Part shown: piece by piece, positions 34,566 to 45,057 of the stretch
Position numbering within the stretch: the first letter of the stretch is position 1
Layout of the letters: every line of letters begins with the position of its first letter
Made by a program: the position numbers and the translations under genes
Source of the DNA: Clostridia bacterium
GTDB lineage: Bacteria; Bacillota; Clostridia; Lachnospirales; Anaerotignaceae
DNA: 64,000 nucleotides
Assembly: GCA_022651385.1 (NCBI GenBank)
Contig: JALCQR010000002.1
Span: 268,547 to 332,546, forward strand
Direction: 5' to 3'
The notes under the pieces: generated by a model
The model's database searches: none
Told to the model about the DNA's origin: nothing
What the model saw: only the letters and a program-made list of their open reading frames with translations

Positions 34566-35570
34566 ATGTATCATAAAAGATTTACAGGAACGCATTATGA
34601 AGCCGGATATAAATTTGGTAAAAAACTGTCCGAATACGGTGTATCTCTCGGATACTGCCCTACTTATGAAATTGATGAAAGCAGAAAATCATTTGCTGAG
34701 AAATGCAAAGAACAATATAAGGTATATTATCCTGAAATACTGGATGAAATAAAAGGTATATCCGACGGTCAAAATCTTGATTCATCTATAATAGAAACTA
34801 TACTTTTAACAATGTACTGCATGAATTTTGATAATAAATGCACATGTATGGCTTATAAAAACGGTGAAGATATAGTTTTTGCAAGAAACAGTGACTTTCT
34901 TGTAAATATTGAAAAACTAAATTTGAACTGTATATACAAACTTGACAACAGCTTTGCTTTTAATGGCAATACAACAGCTTATACCCAAATGGAAGACGGA
35001 ATAAACGAATACGGACTTGCAGCAGGTTTAACTTTCGTCTTTCCTAAATTAAGCAAGCCCGGAATTAATGCAGGAATGATTATAAGATATATACTTGAGA
35101 AATGCAAAACGACTAAAGAGGCTCTGGAATTTATAAAAAATGTTCCAAAGGCATCTTCTCAGACAATTACAATTGCAGACGCCTCCGGTGATTTGGCGGT
35201 AGCTGAATGTAACTATGAAAAAACAGTAATTATAAGACCTGAAGACAAAAACTTTGTTGCGGCCGCAAACTGCTTTGTATCAGAAGAAATGAAAAAGTAT
35301 AATGAAACAAAAATTGATAACTGGCGAGCAGAGGAACGATATAATACTGCATATAACGCACTTAACGAACATTCAAATGAACTTTCTGTTAAGCTTATGG
35401 GAGATATATTATCAGGAAAGTATGGCTTTATGTGCCAATATGACAGAAAGAAAAACGCCGACACTGTATGGTCAGTAATTTATGATATTAAAAACAAGAA
35501 AATATTCAGAGCAGAAGGCAATCCTTCAAGGAAAAAATATAAGGAAGACACAAGAATGAAATTCATATAA
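34566..35570 (+). CDS. C45-family autoproteolytic acyltransferase/hydrolase
   Basis: A 334-residue Ntn-hydrolase related to acyl-CoA:6-aminopenicillanate acyltransferase and choloylglycine-type amidases. Recognised from the N-terminal GTHYEAGYKFGK (8-19), the nucleophile region KCTCMAYKNG (91-100; Cys92 is the likely nucleophile exposed by self-cleavage) and VFARNSDF following it. AAGGAG precedes the ATG. It may hydrolyse N-acyl amides or peptides; the substrate cannot be inferred. Confidence 0.8.
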   Translation: MYHKRFTGTHYEAGYKFGKKLSEYGVSLGYCPTYEIDESRKSFAEKCKEQYKVYYPEILDEIKGISDGQNLDSSIIETILLTMYCMNFDNKCTCMAYKNGEDIVFARNSDFLVNIEKLNLNCIYKLDNSFAFNGNTTAYTQMEDGINEYGLAAGLTFVFPKLSKPGINAGMIIRYILEKCKTTKEALEFIKNVPKASSQTITIADASGDLAVAECNYEKTVIIRPEDKNFVAAANCFVSEEMKKYNETKIDNWRAEERYNTAYNALNEHSNELSVKLMGDILSGKYGFMCQYDRKKNADTVWSVIYDIKNKKIFRAEGNPSRKKYKEDTRMKFI

Positions 35571-35701
35571 TCATACAAACTGTATTATAATATTTAAATA
35601 AATATTTTAAAAACGGCATTTGTGTCTGCAAAACATATGTGATATTATTAAAATAATTAAATTTATTCATACAAATTGCAATACAAAGGCGGCCGATAAA
35701 C

Positions 35702-37267
35702 ATGAAGTATACTGTAAATGATTTTTTAAATATACCAATACTAAAAAAATATGAAATACTGAATGAAAACGCCGACAGAAATCATATAATTGAGCATATA
35801 TGCGTAACGGAACCGCCGGCAGAGGGCTTTGTACGAAGAAACGAGCTTGTTCTTTCAACACTATTAGGATGCGACAATGACGATAAGATAATAAAATTTA
35901 TATCTGACCTTGAAAATATCAACGCTTCCGCGCTTATAATATCATTAAAAGATAGCAAAAAAATAAGCCAAAACATATATAAAGCCATACAAAATACCGG
36001 CCTATCCGTTATAGTAATACCATGGGAATACCGTTTTGCAGAAATAGTTGAAGCTGTGCTTTCAAATTTAAGAAAACAAAACGAGGAAGACGAAAAGAAA
36101 TTCTCAATGCTGCAAAAAACTCTGCTTCAGCTTTTTATGGACCAAAAAACGCTCTTTGATGCATCAGAGGCAATTTCTAAAGCTGTAGGGGTTCCGTCTG
36201 CAGTATCCGACATGGACGGAAATATATATTACCGCAATTTTACATTTTCAGCAGGAAAAAAAGCAGATGACTATGATTTTAAAACACCTATTGAAATCAA
36301 AAACAGATTTTACGGCTATATAATATGTAATTACAAAAAAAATGAACTTGAAACTGAATCTGTTCTTAGTTTGCTTATGAAATATGCTGTTTTGCCTCTT
36401 TCATTATGGTTTGAAAGAGAACAGACGGCAGAAGGCTCCAAACAGCAGAAAAAAAGCGATTTTATATGGTCTTTGGCTTCTGACTCGTACACAAGCACCG
36501 AAGAGCTTAAAAAAAATGCCTATAAGCTTGATATTGACTTAGATTTGCCATATTTATGTGTAACCGCAAAAGCAGGATTTATAAAAAGCGACTCGTTTTT
36601 AGATGAAACCTATTGGATTGAGCTAAATAATTCGGCTATTCAATCAGAAATGTCAAAAACAGGTGCTGTTGAAGGCAGAAATATACTTACTACATTCCAA
36701 AACGGGATTTTTATATTATATATACAAGTAATGCCCGGAGATAATATATTTACTATATACAAATTAATAGACAGTATTGAAATAAAAATAAAAACGTATT
36801 TTCCGAGACTTTCATGTACATGGGGAATAAGCGGTATTTACAACAAAAAACAAAGCATGAGCAGATTATACATAGACGCAAAGCTTGCAATGGACATATG
36901 CTACAGGCAAAAAGGCTTGGGCTTTAGAAACAGCTATAACGATACAGGCCTTTTCAGAATACTTTCAGCAGCTTCGGAAATAGGCGAGATTAAAAAAACG
37001 GTTTATGATACATTAAATCCTATTATTGAGCATGATAAAAATCACAGTCAAAATTTTATGGATACCCTAAACGTCCTTTTTGAAAATAACTTTAATATTT
37101 GCAAAACGTCAAGAGCTCTTTTTATACACCGTCAGACTTTGCTTTACCGTATAAAAAAAATAGAAAGTATTACGGGAATGTCACTTTCAAACCACAACGA
37201 CACCTTTATGCTTGAGATATGTATAAGACTATTTATGAGTTTTTACTACACAAGAAAAAAAGAATAA
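35702..37267 (+). CDS. PucR-family transcriptional regulator
   Basis: A 521-residue regulator. The N-terminal PucR domain (about 1-125) includes FVRRNELVLSTLLG. A GAF-like middle region follows. The C-terminus is a CdaR/PucR helix-turn-helix (CKTSRALFIHRQTLLYRIKK, about 475-494). Family members control purine catabolism, amino-acid or sugar-acid use. It closes the plus-strand accessory block, whose genes are candidate targets. Confidence 0.85.
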   Translation: MKYTVNDFLNIPILKKYEILNENADRNHIIEHICVTEPPAEGFVRRNELVLSTLLGCDNDDKIIKFISDLENINASALIISLKDSKKISQNIYKAIQNTGLSVIVIPWEYRFAEIVEAVLSNLRKQNEEDEKKFSMLQKTLLQLFMDQKTLFDASEAISKAVGVPSAVSDMDGNIYYRNFTFSAGKKADDYDFKTPIEIKNRFYGYIICNYKKNELETESVLSLLMKYAVLPLSLWFEREQTAEGSKQQKKSDFIWSLASDSYTSTEELKKNAYKLDIDLDLPYLCVTAKAGFIKSDSFLDETYWIELNNSAIQSEMSKTGAVEGRNILTTFQNGIFILYIQVMPGDNIFTIYKLIDSIEIKIKTYFPRLSCTWGISGIYNKKQSMSRLYIDAKLAMDICYRQKGLGFRNSYNDTGLFRILSAASEIGEIKKTVYDTLNPIIEHDKNHSQNFMDTLNVLFENNFNICKTSRALFIHRQTLLYRIKKIESITGMSLSNHNDTFMLEICIRLFMSFYYTRKKE

Positions 37268-37286
37268 TTTTATTTTTATTTTTAAA

Positions 37287-37307
37287 GCAGCCCCATATAA
37301 GGGCTGC
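37287..37307. terminator. Hairpin terminator between pucR and noc
   Basis: Arms GCAGCCC and GGGCTGC around a 7-nt loop; T residues follow on the minus strand and weakly on the plus strand. It lies between converging genes. Confidence 0.6.
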
Positions 37308-37376
37308 CTTAAAACATGTTGAAAAAGGTATTTTAAAACATGTGGGACTTCTTCATCGACTTTGCCTATGATATAA

Positions 37377-38246
37377 TTAACTTTCCGCAATAGAAATAGT
37401 GATTTTTACACCGTTTTCATCTTTCTCTATATCGTAATCGGCATCTACACCGGAACGTTTTATAATTTCAACAGAATGCTTTATCGTATTTGTAAAAAGA
37501 CGTATATCAGAAAAACTTCTTTTTTCTCTTTTTGCTGCATAATATTCATCATTTCGCATTTTTTCAAGCTCACTGTTTACAAGCTCTTCTGTCTTTTTTG
37601 AGCTGAGTTCTTCTGTTATTACTTTATCCAATACCGATTTTTGAACATATTCATCAGGTATACGCAGTATTGCTTTTGCGTGCCGCTCAGAAAGGCCGTT
37701 AATTACTATCATGCTGCGGACTTCTTTTGAAAGCTTCAAAAGACGGACTTTTCCGGAAATACATGCCGGACTTTTGCCAAACATATTAGAAATTTCTTCT
37801 ACACTGAAATTATACTCGCTTATGAGCATATTATATCCTTCCGCTTCCTCCATAAAATTAAGGTTTTGGCGGTGCATATTCTCAGAAAGCGCCAAAAGAG
37901 CACTTTTGTCATCGTTTATTGAAAGAATTATAGCCGGTATTTTTTCAAGGCCTGCCGCTTTTGAAGCCATAAGCCTGCGTTCTCCGGATACAAGTTCATA
38001 TGTACCATGGCCTAAAAAACGAACAGTTATAGGCTGTACAACACCAAATTTTTTTACCGATGCCGTTAGTTCATCCATACTTTCTCGGCTGAAATATCTC
38101 CTTGGCTGAGAGGGATTCGGCAATATATCATTTACAGGTATCATACTTGTATTAAGCGTTTCAGGCTTATTACTGGCAACAACAGCCTTACCCTGATTTT
38201 CACTCCTTTTGGTACAGAAATCTGAAAATTTGATTATATTTATCAT
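37377..38246 (-). CDS. noc: ParB/Noc-family nucleoid protein
   Basis: A 289-residue ParB paralogue with NPSQPRRYFSRESMDEL (about 44-60), VSGERRLMASKAAG (about 86-99) and a helix-turn-helix (FSVEEISNMFGKSPACISGK). Position just after rsmG is that of noc in Firmicutes, where Noc blocks division over the nucleoid; an accessory ParB role is possible. ATG at 38246 follows AGGGGAGGA; a start ten codons upstream would place that site inside the gene. The true Spo0J homologue is at 28273. Confidence 0.85.
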   Translation of the reverse strand: MINIIKFSDFCTKRSENQGKAVVASNKPETLNTSMIPVNDILPNPSQPRRYFSRESMDELTASVKKFGVVQPITVRFLGHGTYELVSGERRLMASKAAGLEKIPAIILSINDDKSALLALSENMHRQNLNFMEEAEGYNMLISEYNFSVEEISNMFGKSPACISGKVRLLKLSKEVRSMIVINGLSERHAKAILRIPDEYVQKSVLDKVITEELSSKKTEELVNSELEKMRNDEYYAAKREKRSFSDIRLFTNTIKHSVEIIKRSGVDADYDIEKDENGVKITISIAES

Positions 38247-38411
38247 TGAGCGTCCTCCCCTTTTATGCTTGTCCATTTATCAACTCTGTCTTTGATTATA
38301 CCAGCTACTTTTCAACACATACACTATTTTTATACACTTTTTTATGTAATAAATCGACATAAATTAAATAATTATTTATTATTTTTTATCGCAATTAGTG
38401 CAATTTAAACG

Positions 38412-38447
38412 AAAAAAAACACATCCTGTTGAATAACAGTGATGTGT
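38412..38447 (-). terminator. Terminator of the mnmE-mnmG-rsmG direction
   Basis: Minus-strand hairpin ACACATCACTGTT-atTC-AACAGGATGTGT (38419-38447) followed by seven to eight U residues, 39 nt past the rsmG stop. Confidence 0.88.
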
Positions 38448-38485
38448 ATAAACTTAATTGCATAAGGAAAAATTTTTTTTCGGCA

Positions 38486-39196
38486 TCATAATGGTTTTTT
38501 TACAGCCATACCTGCCTTCCTCGGATATGTCTTAGGAGTTTGAGCAACCTTTTTTATAAACACAATACTATGAACTATATCACTTTCAGGCACTTTTATT
38601 TTCTTAATATCAGAAACTTCACCGCCAAGTTTTTTTACTGCGTTTATTCCGTCTTTCAGCTCTTCTTCAACATCAGGTCCTTTAAGAGATATGAAATATC
38701 CGCCTAACTTTACAAAAGGAAGACAATATTCACTAAGTACCGATATTTTAGCAACCGCTCTTGAAACACAATAATCAAAACTTTCTCTAAGACCGGAATC
38801 TTTGCCTCCGTCCTCAGCTCTCGAGTGTATACAGATTATATCTATATCAATTTTATTTTTAAGTTCCTCAAGAAAATTAATACGTTTATTAAGCGAATCA
38901 AGTAGCGTAACTTTAAAATCCGGATTAGCTATTTTAAGCGGCACTCCCGGAAAGCCTGCTCCTGTTCCCACATCTATCAATGTACCGTCTTTTTTATCCA
39001 TAAAAGGCAGAGGTGAAACACTATCTGCAAAATGTTTTATCATTATCTCTCTTTCATCAGTAATTGCCGTCAGATTGATTTTTTTGTTCCAGTCAAGCAA
39101 AGTATCTTTATAGCTCTTAAATTGGCTCAGCTGGCCTTCTGTGAGGCTTATACCCATATCAAGACACGCTTTTGACAAAAGCTCTTTACTTCCCAT
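38486..39196 (-). CDS. rsmG: 16S rRNA (guanine527-N7)-methyltransferase RsmG
   Basis: A 236-residue SAM-dependent methyltransferase modifying G527 of 16S rRNA. The SAM loop is [17 protein letters not shown] (about 72-88). ATG at 39196 has AGGGAGG 6 nt upstream, and the coding region overlaps the end of mnmG by 11 nt, indicating coupling. Standard partner of mnmG. Confidence 0.95.
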   Translation of the reverse strand: MGSKELLSKACLDMGISLTEGQLSQFKSYKDTLLDWNKKINLTAITDEREIMIKHFADSVSPLPFMDKKDGTLIDVGTGAGFPGVPLKIANPDFKVTLLDSLNKRINFLEELKNKIDIDIICIHSRAEDGGKDSGLRESFDYCVSRAVAKISVLSEYCLPFVKLGGYFISLKGPDVEEELKDGINAVKKLGGEVSDIKKIKVPESDIVHSIVFIKKVAQTPKTYPRKAGMAVKKPL

Positions 39197-41102
39197 TTCT
39201 TGCCTCCCTTTTAATCTGCTCAAGGTGTATAAGAAGCACAGATATATCGGCAGGCGAAACACCGGCAATTCTTGAGGCATGGCCTATTGAAACGGGACGG
39301 ATATCATTAAGCTTCTGAGCGGCTTCTATACGAAGACCCTTAATAGTGCTGTAATCAATGTCTTCAGGAAGCACACGGTTTTCAAGCTTTATAAACTGCT
39401 CTACAGTATTCATCTGCTGTTTTATATAGCCTTCATATTTTATTTTGATAGCCGCTTCGTCACGTACATCTTTAGGCAAATCAGGTCTTTGGGTATCTAT
39501 TTCAGCAAGAGATTCATAATTAAGCTCCGGTCGCTTTAAAAGGTCTGAAAGGCGTACTCCGCTTTTAATTTGAGCTGAATGATGTTTTTCAAGAAATTCC
39601 TGAACTTCCGGACGCTTACCAATTGTTACTGAGCAGATACGCTCTTTTTCGGCTTCAATCATTTCTTCTTTTTTAAGGAATTTTGCGTATCTTTCGTCGG
39701 AAATCAGGCCCACTTCATGACCTATAGGCGTAAGACGTTCATCGGCATTATCCTGTCTTAAAAGCAAACGGTATTCGGCACGGGAAGTCATCATTCTATA
39801 CGGCTCACGGCTGCCTTTTGTAACAATATCGTCTATCAAAACGCCTATATACGCATCTGAACGCTTTAATATAACAGGTTCTTTTTTCTGTACATACCGT
39901 GCTGCATTTATACCGGCAATTATTCCCTGTGCCGCAGCTTCCTCATATCCGCTTGTTCCGTTAAACTGTCCGGCTCCGAAAAGACCTTTTATTTTTTTAA
40001 ACTCAAGGCTTAATTTGAGCTGTGTAGCATCAATACAGTCATATTCAATAGCATATGCCGTGCGCATAAACTCGCAGTGCTCAAGGCCTGGTACTGTATG
40101 ATAAAGCGCAATCTGTACCTCCTCAGGAAGCGACGAGCTCATTCCCTGAACATAAAGCTCATTTGTGCTTTCTCCTTCAGGCTCAATAAATATCTGATGT
40201 CTGTCTTTATCGGCAAATCTTACTACCTTGTCCTCTATTGACGGGCAATATCTCGGTCCCGTGCCCTCTATTACTCCGGCATAAAGCGGTGAACGGTTTA
40301 AGTTTTTACGTATAATACTATGCGTTTTTTCATTTGTATACGTAAGATAACACTTTACCTGCTCACGTGCTATTTTTTCCGGAGTATCCTCAAACGAAAA
40401 CGGCACTATTTCTTTATCCCCATACTGCGGTATCATTTTTGAAAAGTCAACCGTCTTCTTGTCTATTCTGGCAGGCGTACCTGTCTTAAAGCGGTATATC
40501 TTAATACCATTGTCAATAAGGCTTTGGCTAAGTCCCGTAGCAGCTTTAAAACCGCTTGGCCCAGACTGTATTATTGTTTCGCCAAACAGACAGCGTGCTT
40601 TAAGATATGTACCCGTGGCTATTATAACTGCTTTTGAATAAAAAATAGCTCCTGAGCTTGTTTTAACACCTTTTATCTCACCGTTTTCAACTATTATATC
40701 CGTTACCTCTGCCTGCTTTATCTTTAAATTAGGAGTTTCCTCCATTGTCTTTTTCATTGTTTCTTTATATCTGTTTTTGTCGGCCTGCGCCCTTAACGAA
40801 TATACTGCCGGGCCCTTTGAGGTATTAAGCATTTTTATTTGGAGATATGTTTTATCAATGTTTTTGCCCATTTCGCCTCCAAGAGCATCTATCTCTCTTA
40901 CAAGGTGGCCTTTTGAGCTTCCGCCTACAGAAGGATTGCACGGCATCATAGCAATTGAGTCGAGATTTATAGCAAAAACTACAGTATTAAGCCCAAGTCT
41001 GGCACAGGCAAGTGCAGCTTCGCATCCGGCATGTCCCGCACCTACAACAGCCACATCAACATTATCTGCAACATATGTTGTTTTTGAATTGTTATCAGGC
41101 AT
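39186..41102 (-). CDS. mnmG: tRNA uridine-5-carboxymethylaminomethyl modification enzyme MnmG (GidA)
   Basis: FAD-dependent protein that, with MnmE, modifies the wobble uridine of several tRNAs. The 638 residues start with the dinucleotide motif [14 protein letters not shown] (19-32), followed by [20 protein letters not shown] (54-73) and the C-terminal YEGYIKQQ region. Length is typical. A weak AGGAG lies 13 nt before the ATG. Confidence 0.97.
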   Translation of the reverse strand: MPDNNSKTTYVADNVDVAVVGAGHAGCEAALACARLGLNTVVFAINLDSIAMMPCNPSVGGSSKGHLVREIDALGGEMGKNIDKTYLQIKMLNTSKGPAVYSLRAQADKNRYKETMKKTMEETPNLKIKQAEVTDIIVENGEIKGVKTSSGAIFYSKAVIIATGTYLKARCLFGETIIQSGPSGFKAATGLSQSLIDNGIKIYRFKTGTPARIDKKTVDFSKMIPQYGDKEIVPFSFEDTPEKIAREQVKCYLTYTNEKTHSIIRKNLNRSPLYAGVIEGTGPRYCPSIEDKVVRFADKDRHQIFIEPEGESTNELYVQGMSSSLPEEVQIALYHTVPGLEHCEFMRTAYAIEYDCIDATQLKLSLEFKKIKGLFGAGQFNGTSGYEEAAAQGIIAGINAARYVQKKEPVILKRSDAYIGVLIDDIVTKGSREPYRMMTSRAEYRLLLRQDNADERLTPIGHEVGLISDERYAKFLKKEEMIEAEKERICSVTIGKRPEVQEFLEKHHSAQIKSGVRLSDLLKRPELNYESLAEIDTQRPDLPKDVRDEAAIKIKYEGYIKQQMNTVEQFIKLENRVLPEDIDYSTIKGLRIEAAQKLNDIRPVSIGHASRIAGVSPADISVLLIHLEQIKREARNGK

Positions 41103-41179
41103 CTTTTATTTTCAACTCCTAAATATAGTATATATTAATGGTGTAAATGTTTAAGTTTTTTTGAAAAACGTAACGTTCT

Positions 41180-41468
41180 GGAGCCGAAGGCTATTAAAGT
41201 TTACGGCCGCACTTTTTAAAGGGCGGTTGGAGGTTGGTGCAAAGCTCCAAGGACTTAATCTGTATACAGGCACATTTTGAATTTTTGCAAGTGAAAAGTT
41301 TTCTGATATAGAATTTTGCAATAAGTTGTACGTATACAATAACTTACGCATTATTATCCTTACGGAATAATGCTGAAACTTTTTGATTAAGACCTTGGTT
41401 ACTCTGTCCCCAAACCCCTGCAAGCCTTTAAAAAGGCTTGACCTAAACTTTATTATGCCTTCGGCACC
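41180..41468. repeat. 289-bp imperfect inverted-repeat element, MITE-like, between mnmG and mnmE
   Basis: The left end reads GGAGCCGAAGGC and the complement of the right end reads GGTGCCGAAGGC; both continue with TAAAGTTTA and then TTTTTAAAGG and GG-rich sequence, so the two ends are imperfect inverted copies over about 55 bp. The inside holds no credible gene: a 90-codon minus-strand frame is out of character. No clear target duplication is visible. Such elements are usually dispersed in clostridial genomes. Confidence 0.6.
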
Positions 41469-41486
41469 ATGTCATACAGCTTAGAA

Positions 41487-42869
41487 TTATTTTCCAACAC
41501 AGAATCTCTCAAATATTCTATTTAAAAGATCTTCCTGCATACTTTCTCCGGTTATCTCTCCTAAATTCTCAACAGCCTGCGAAAGGTCCATAGACACAAA
41601 ATCCTCCGGCATTCCGCTGTCTATTGTGTTTATCGCTCTTTTCAAACTTTGAGTGGCTTCATAAAGTGCATTTTTATGCCGGCTGTTGCTTATTATAAGT
41701 CCGTTTTTAATCTCTATGTCACCGCCGAAAAACATGTTTTTCAATCGCTCCACAAGTTCTTGAGTACCGATATTTTCCCTCACCGACATTTCTATTACAT
41801 TTTTCTTGTCTATTTTTAAATCATCAGCCGTAAATTTTGGCTCAAGGTCCGTTTTATTAAGAAGTATAAGACATTTCTTATCTTTTACAAAATCAAGCAG
41901 TTTTCTGTCATCATCATCAATTTCCCTTGATGTGTCAAGAATGAGAAGTATCAAATCGGCCATTTTCGCACTTTCAAAAGAACGCTCCACCCCCATTTTT
42001 TCAACAATATCATCTGTATGTCGTATTCCGGCGGTATCGGCTATATTTACAGGTACTCCAGCTATATTTACAAATTCCTCTACAGTATCTCTTGTTGTTC
42101 CCGGAACATCCGTTACTATTGCACGTTCCTCATCCAAAAGAAAGTTTAAAAGTGAGCTTTTTCCTACATTCGGCTTACCAAGTATAACGGTTTTTATTCC
42201 TTCACGGACAATCTTTCCCATATCAGCCGTTTCAAGAAGTTTCTCTATTTCCGAAAGTACACTTTGGCTTTTTTCTTTAAGCACCGCGTATGTTTCTTCT
42301 TCTATGTCATGCTCAGGATAATCTATAGCAGCCTCAATAGTAGATATGGCGTCAAGAAGTTTGCTTCTCATTTCCTTAACTTTTCTGCCAAGTCTGCCTT
42401 CAAGCTGATTAACGGCAGACTGCCGGCCCATATCGGTTTTTGAATTTATTATATCTATTACAGCTTCTGCCTGTGAAAGGTCTATTCTGCCGTTTAAAAA
42501 AGCACGTTTTGTAAATTCTCCGCCCTCTGCAAGCCTTGCTCCAGCATTAAGAACTCTTTCAAGCACTTTTGAAGTTGACACAAAACCGCCGTGACAGTTT
42601 ATTTCAACCACATCCTCACAGGTATATGTGTTTGGCTTTTTCATCATACTTACAAGTACTTCATCTATTACACTTCCGTCTTCGGCTTTTATTTTGCCAT
42701 ATGTTATTGTGTGACTCTTTTTGTCAGACAGTCTTATACCTGTTTTGCTTTCAAATATTTTATCGGCTACGTCTATACATCCGTCTCCGCTCATTCTGAC
42801 TATTCCTATTCCCCCGGTGCCTGCCGGAGTCGATATGGCCGCTATAATATCATCAAGATATGATTTCAT
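41487..42869 (-). CDS. mnmE: tRNA modification GTPase MnmE (TrmE)
   Basis: A 460-residue GTPase working with MnmG. The N-terminal formyl-tetrahydrofolate-binding domain (AAISTPAGTGGIGIVRMSG) precedes a G domain with GKPNVGKSSLLN, DVPGTTRDT and NKTD. It ends in the catalytic CVGK. ATG at 42869 has GGAGG about 12 nt upstream. It is separated from mnmG by the inverted-repeat element, which may interrupt the usual operon. Confidence 0.97.
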   Translation of the reverse strand: MKSYLDDIIAAISTPAGTGGIGIVRMSGDGCIDVADKIFESKTGIRLSDKKSHTITYGKIKAEDGSVIDEVLVSMMKKPNTYTCEDVVEINCHGGFVSTSKVLERVLNAGARLAEGGEFTKRAFLNGRIDLSQAEAVIDIINSKTDMGRQSAVNQLEGRLGRKVKEMRSKLLDAISTIEAAIDYPEHDIEEETYAVLKEKSQSVLSEIEKLLETADMGKIVREGIKTVILGKPNVGKSSLLNFLLDEERAIVTDVPGTTRDTVEEFVNIAGVPVNIADTAGIRHTDDIVEKMGVERSFESAKMADLILLILDTSREIDDDDRKLLDFVKDKKCLILLNKTDLEPKFTADDLKIDKKNVIEMSVRENIGTQELVERLKNMFFGGDIEIKNGLIISNSRHKNALYEATQSLKRAINTIDSGMPEDFVSMDLSQAVENLGEITGESMQEDLLNRIFERFCVGK

Positions 42870-42989
42870 TCTTTTCACTTTCCTCCGAAAACAAAAAATT
42901 AGCACGTATATTTAAAATATAAGTATAGCTTAAATCTTTTTTAATGCCAATACCTTTATATTATACAAACAGATATTTACCTAATAATT

Positions 42990-43019
42990 AAAGGTGCCTT
43001 TAAAAAAAGCACCTTTTTT
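42990..43019. terminator. Terminator between jag and mnmE
   Basis: Hairpin AAAGGTGC-11 nt-GCACCTTT with A/T tracts on both sides; on the minus strand it ends the rpmH-to-jag transcript. Confidence 0.8.
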
Positions 43020-43028
43020 GTATCGTTA

Positions 43029-43664
43029 TTATTTTTCCCTGTCTTTGTCCTTAAGAGCTATAACAACGTTTCTGAAAGGTTCCTCACCCTCAGAATATGT
43101 AGTTACGTAACGGTTATTCTGGAGACTTGAGTGAATTATCCTTCTTTCGTAAGGATTCATTGGCTCAAGCACTACTTTACGTCCAGTCTGTTTTACTTTC
43201 TTGGCAAGATTATAAGCCAAAGATTCAAGAGTTTCCTTTCTTCTCTGACGATAATTTTCAGTATCAAGCGTTATACTTAAATATGGGGCATTGCCTTTAT
43301 TTACCACAAGGTTTACAAGATACTGTATGGAATCAAGAGTCTGGCCTCTCTTTCCTATAAGTATACCCATATCACTGCCTTTGAGATTTATCAGAAGCTG
43401 CTTTTCTTTTAGCTCAGTATCTATCTCAACTACTATTCCCATGGCCGCAAACATTTCTCTGAGAAATTTTTTAGCAGTCTTTTCAGGATCGAATTTTATT
43501 TTTGCCTTTATTACTGCATCTTTTCCGCCAAATCCAAGAAATCCCTTTGATCCCTTTTCTATTACCTCTATTTCAAGTTCATCGGCAGAGGCTACGTTGA
43601 GTTTAACAACTGCTTCTTCAACAGCCTTTTCCTCGGTCTTCGCCGATACGGTTATTTCCTGCAT
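43029..43664 (-). CDS. jag: RNA-binding protein Jag (KhpB)
   Basis: A 211-residue protein with an N-terminal Jag domain (about 1-50, KGFLGFGGKDA), a KH domain (GILIGKRGQTLDSIQYLVN, about 113-131) and a C-terminal R3H domain (NPYERRIIHSSLQ). It binds RNA and affects division and envelope processes in Firmicutes. Its start overlaps the yidC stop by one base. Confidence 0.95.
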   Translation of the reverse strand: MQEITVSAKTEEKAVEEAVVKLNVASADELEIEVIEKGSKGFLGFGGKDAVIKAKIKFDPEKTAKKFLREMFAAMGIVVEIDTELKEKQLLINLKGSDMGILIGKRGQTLDSIQYLVNLVVNKGNAPYLSITLDTENYRQRRKETLESLAYNLAKKVKQTGRKVVLEPMNPYERRIIHSSLQNNRYVTTYSEGEEPFRNVVIALKDKDREK

Positions 43665-44680
43665 TATTTCGCAGCCTCCTTTTTCTTATCTTGTTTTTCA
43701 TAATATTTGTTTATAAAGTACGTCTGTATAGTTGTTATTACATTTGAAGCTGTCCAATACACACCAAGAGCAGCAGGCGACATAAAACAGATAATGCCCA
43801 TAAACACAGGCATAAAATACATCATTTGTTTTGACATCATTGCCGAAGGATCACTGCCATCAGACGGCACATCATTTTTAGTCATCATAACTTTTGTCTG
43901 AAGATATGTTGTAATACCAGCTACAACAGGTATAAGTATACCCGGGAACGAAAATCCTACCTTCGAAACAAGGCTCACGCCAAAGAAATATTCTATCTGA
44001 TGCACATGTGTAAGTATCGGAGTAAGCTGAGTTGCATAACTATTTCCTATACTTGAGAGAATACTGTTCCAATCATTTTTAGAAAGCGTCGAAATAAGTA
44101 TTTTAAGCTGATCTGCCGATGCAACGTCTATTGTTAGTTTTTTTGAAACAATTGCACCTTTAAGTGCTGCAACTCTTACGTCAGCAGGTATTAAAAGAAG
44201 TACATTTGTTATAGATGTATATAATTGATTTACTACATCTACGTAATTAAATGCCTGCTGGAATATATAAAAAAGCGCATACAGTATAGGAAGCTGTATA
44301 AGTGAAGGCAAACAACCGCCAAACATGCTTACATTATTGTCTTTCTGAAGTTTCTGAAGCTCAAGCGACATTTTCTGCTGACTTTCAATATCCTTTTTGC
44401 CAGCATATTTCTTTTTAATTTTGTTCATTTCCGGCTGCAGCTTAGACATTGAATATGCTGATCTTTGCTGTTTAAGCGTAAGAGGAGTAAGAACAAGCTT
44501 TATTACTATTGTAAAAAGTATTATGGCAAATCCCAGCGAATACGCAGGCGATATGTTATAAATGATATTAAACATTGCGTTATAAATTATACCTAAAAAT
44601 TTAGCTATAGGCCCTATTATAACGCCGGGCTTTTTTGCGACTGTGGAGTAGCCCGAAAAAAGTATAATCGTATTTAACAA
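43664..44680 (-). CDS. yidC: Membrane protein insertase YidC
   Basis: A 338-residue insertase with about five or six membrane segments. The cytoplasmic loop after the first core segment (TLKQQRSAYSMSKLQPEMNK, about 75-94) includes the conserved arginine/glutamine-rich region. No lipobox is visible, unlike Bacillus SpoIIIJ. The start is TTG at 44680 with GGGAGG 8 nt upstream. A long polar stretch between segments (about 150-240) is larger than in many relatives. Confidence 0.94.
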   Translation of the reverse strand: MLNTIILFSGYSTVAKKPGVIIGPIAKFLGIIYNAMFNIIYNISPAYSLGFAIILFTIVIKLVLTPLTLKQQRSAYSMSKLQPEMNKIKKKYAGKKDIESQQKMSLELQKLQKDNNVSMFGGCLPSLIQLPILYALFYIFQQAFNYVDVVNQLYTSITNVLLLIPADVRVAALKGAIVSKKLTIDVASADQLKILISTLSKNDWNSILSSIGNSYATQLTPILTHVHQIEYFFGVSLVSKVGFSFPGILIPVVAGITTYLQTKVMMTKNDVPSDGSDPSAMMSKQMMYFMPVFMGIICFMSPAALGVYWTASNVITTIQTYFINKYYEKQDKKKEAAK

Positions 44681-44712
44681 ATTTAAGTCCTCCCACTAAA
44701 AAGTCGGCTTTT

Positions 44713-44925
44713 TTACGGTACCGGATCATATCCGCCTTTACAAAACGGATTGCAACGTAATATACGTTTTAACGCAAGATACCCGCCCTTAAGAGCTCCG
44801 TATTTTATTATTGCCTCATATGCATAACGGCTACATGTAGGAGTAAACCTGCAGCAAGGCTTATGATACGGTGATATGGCAAGCTGATAAAACCTTATTA
44901 ACGAAAGCATTATCTTTTTTGTCAT
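44713..44925 (-). CDS. yidD: Membrane protein insertion efficiency factor YidD
   Basis: A 70-residue protein with [20 protein letters not shown] near residue 11 and SRYAYEAI, diagnostic of YidD. It helps the YidC pathway. ATG at 44925 follows AAAGAGGG; the in-frame ATG 11 codons earlier lacks a site. It sits between rnpA and yidC as usual. Confidence 0.95.
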   Translation of the reverse strand: MTKKIMLSLIRFYQLAISPYHKPCCRFTPTCSRYAYEAIIKYGALKGGYLALKRILRCNPFCKGGYDPVP

Positions 44926-45057
44926 ATTTAATACCCTCTTTCCCATAAAAACAGCCATCCGAACCTATTTTCAGTCTAGATATCTCTGTACTTTTTTATA
45001 AGTACAGCACACGATTTAAGTTACTGTAATATTCTTGCTTTTTTAAGTGTTTTTAAT

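Noticed and set aside
41151..41423. 90-codon minus-strand frame overlapping the mnmG-mnmE gap
   Set aside because: It lies in the inverted-repeat element, resembles no protein and has no ribosome site.
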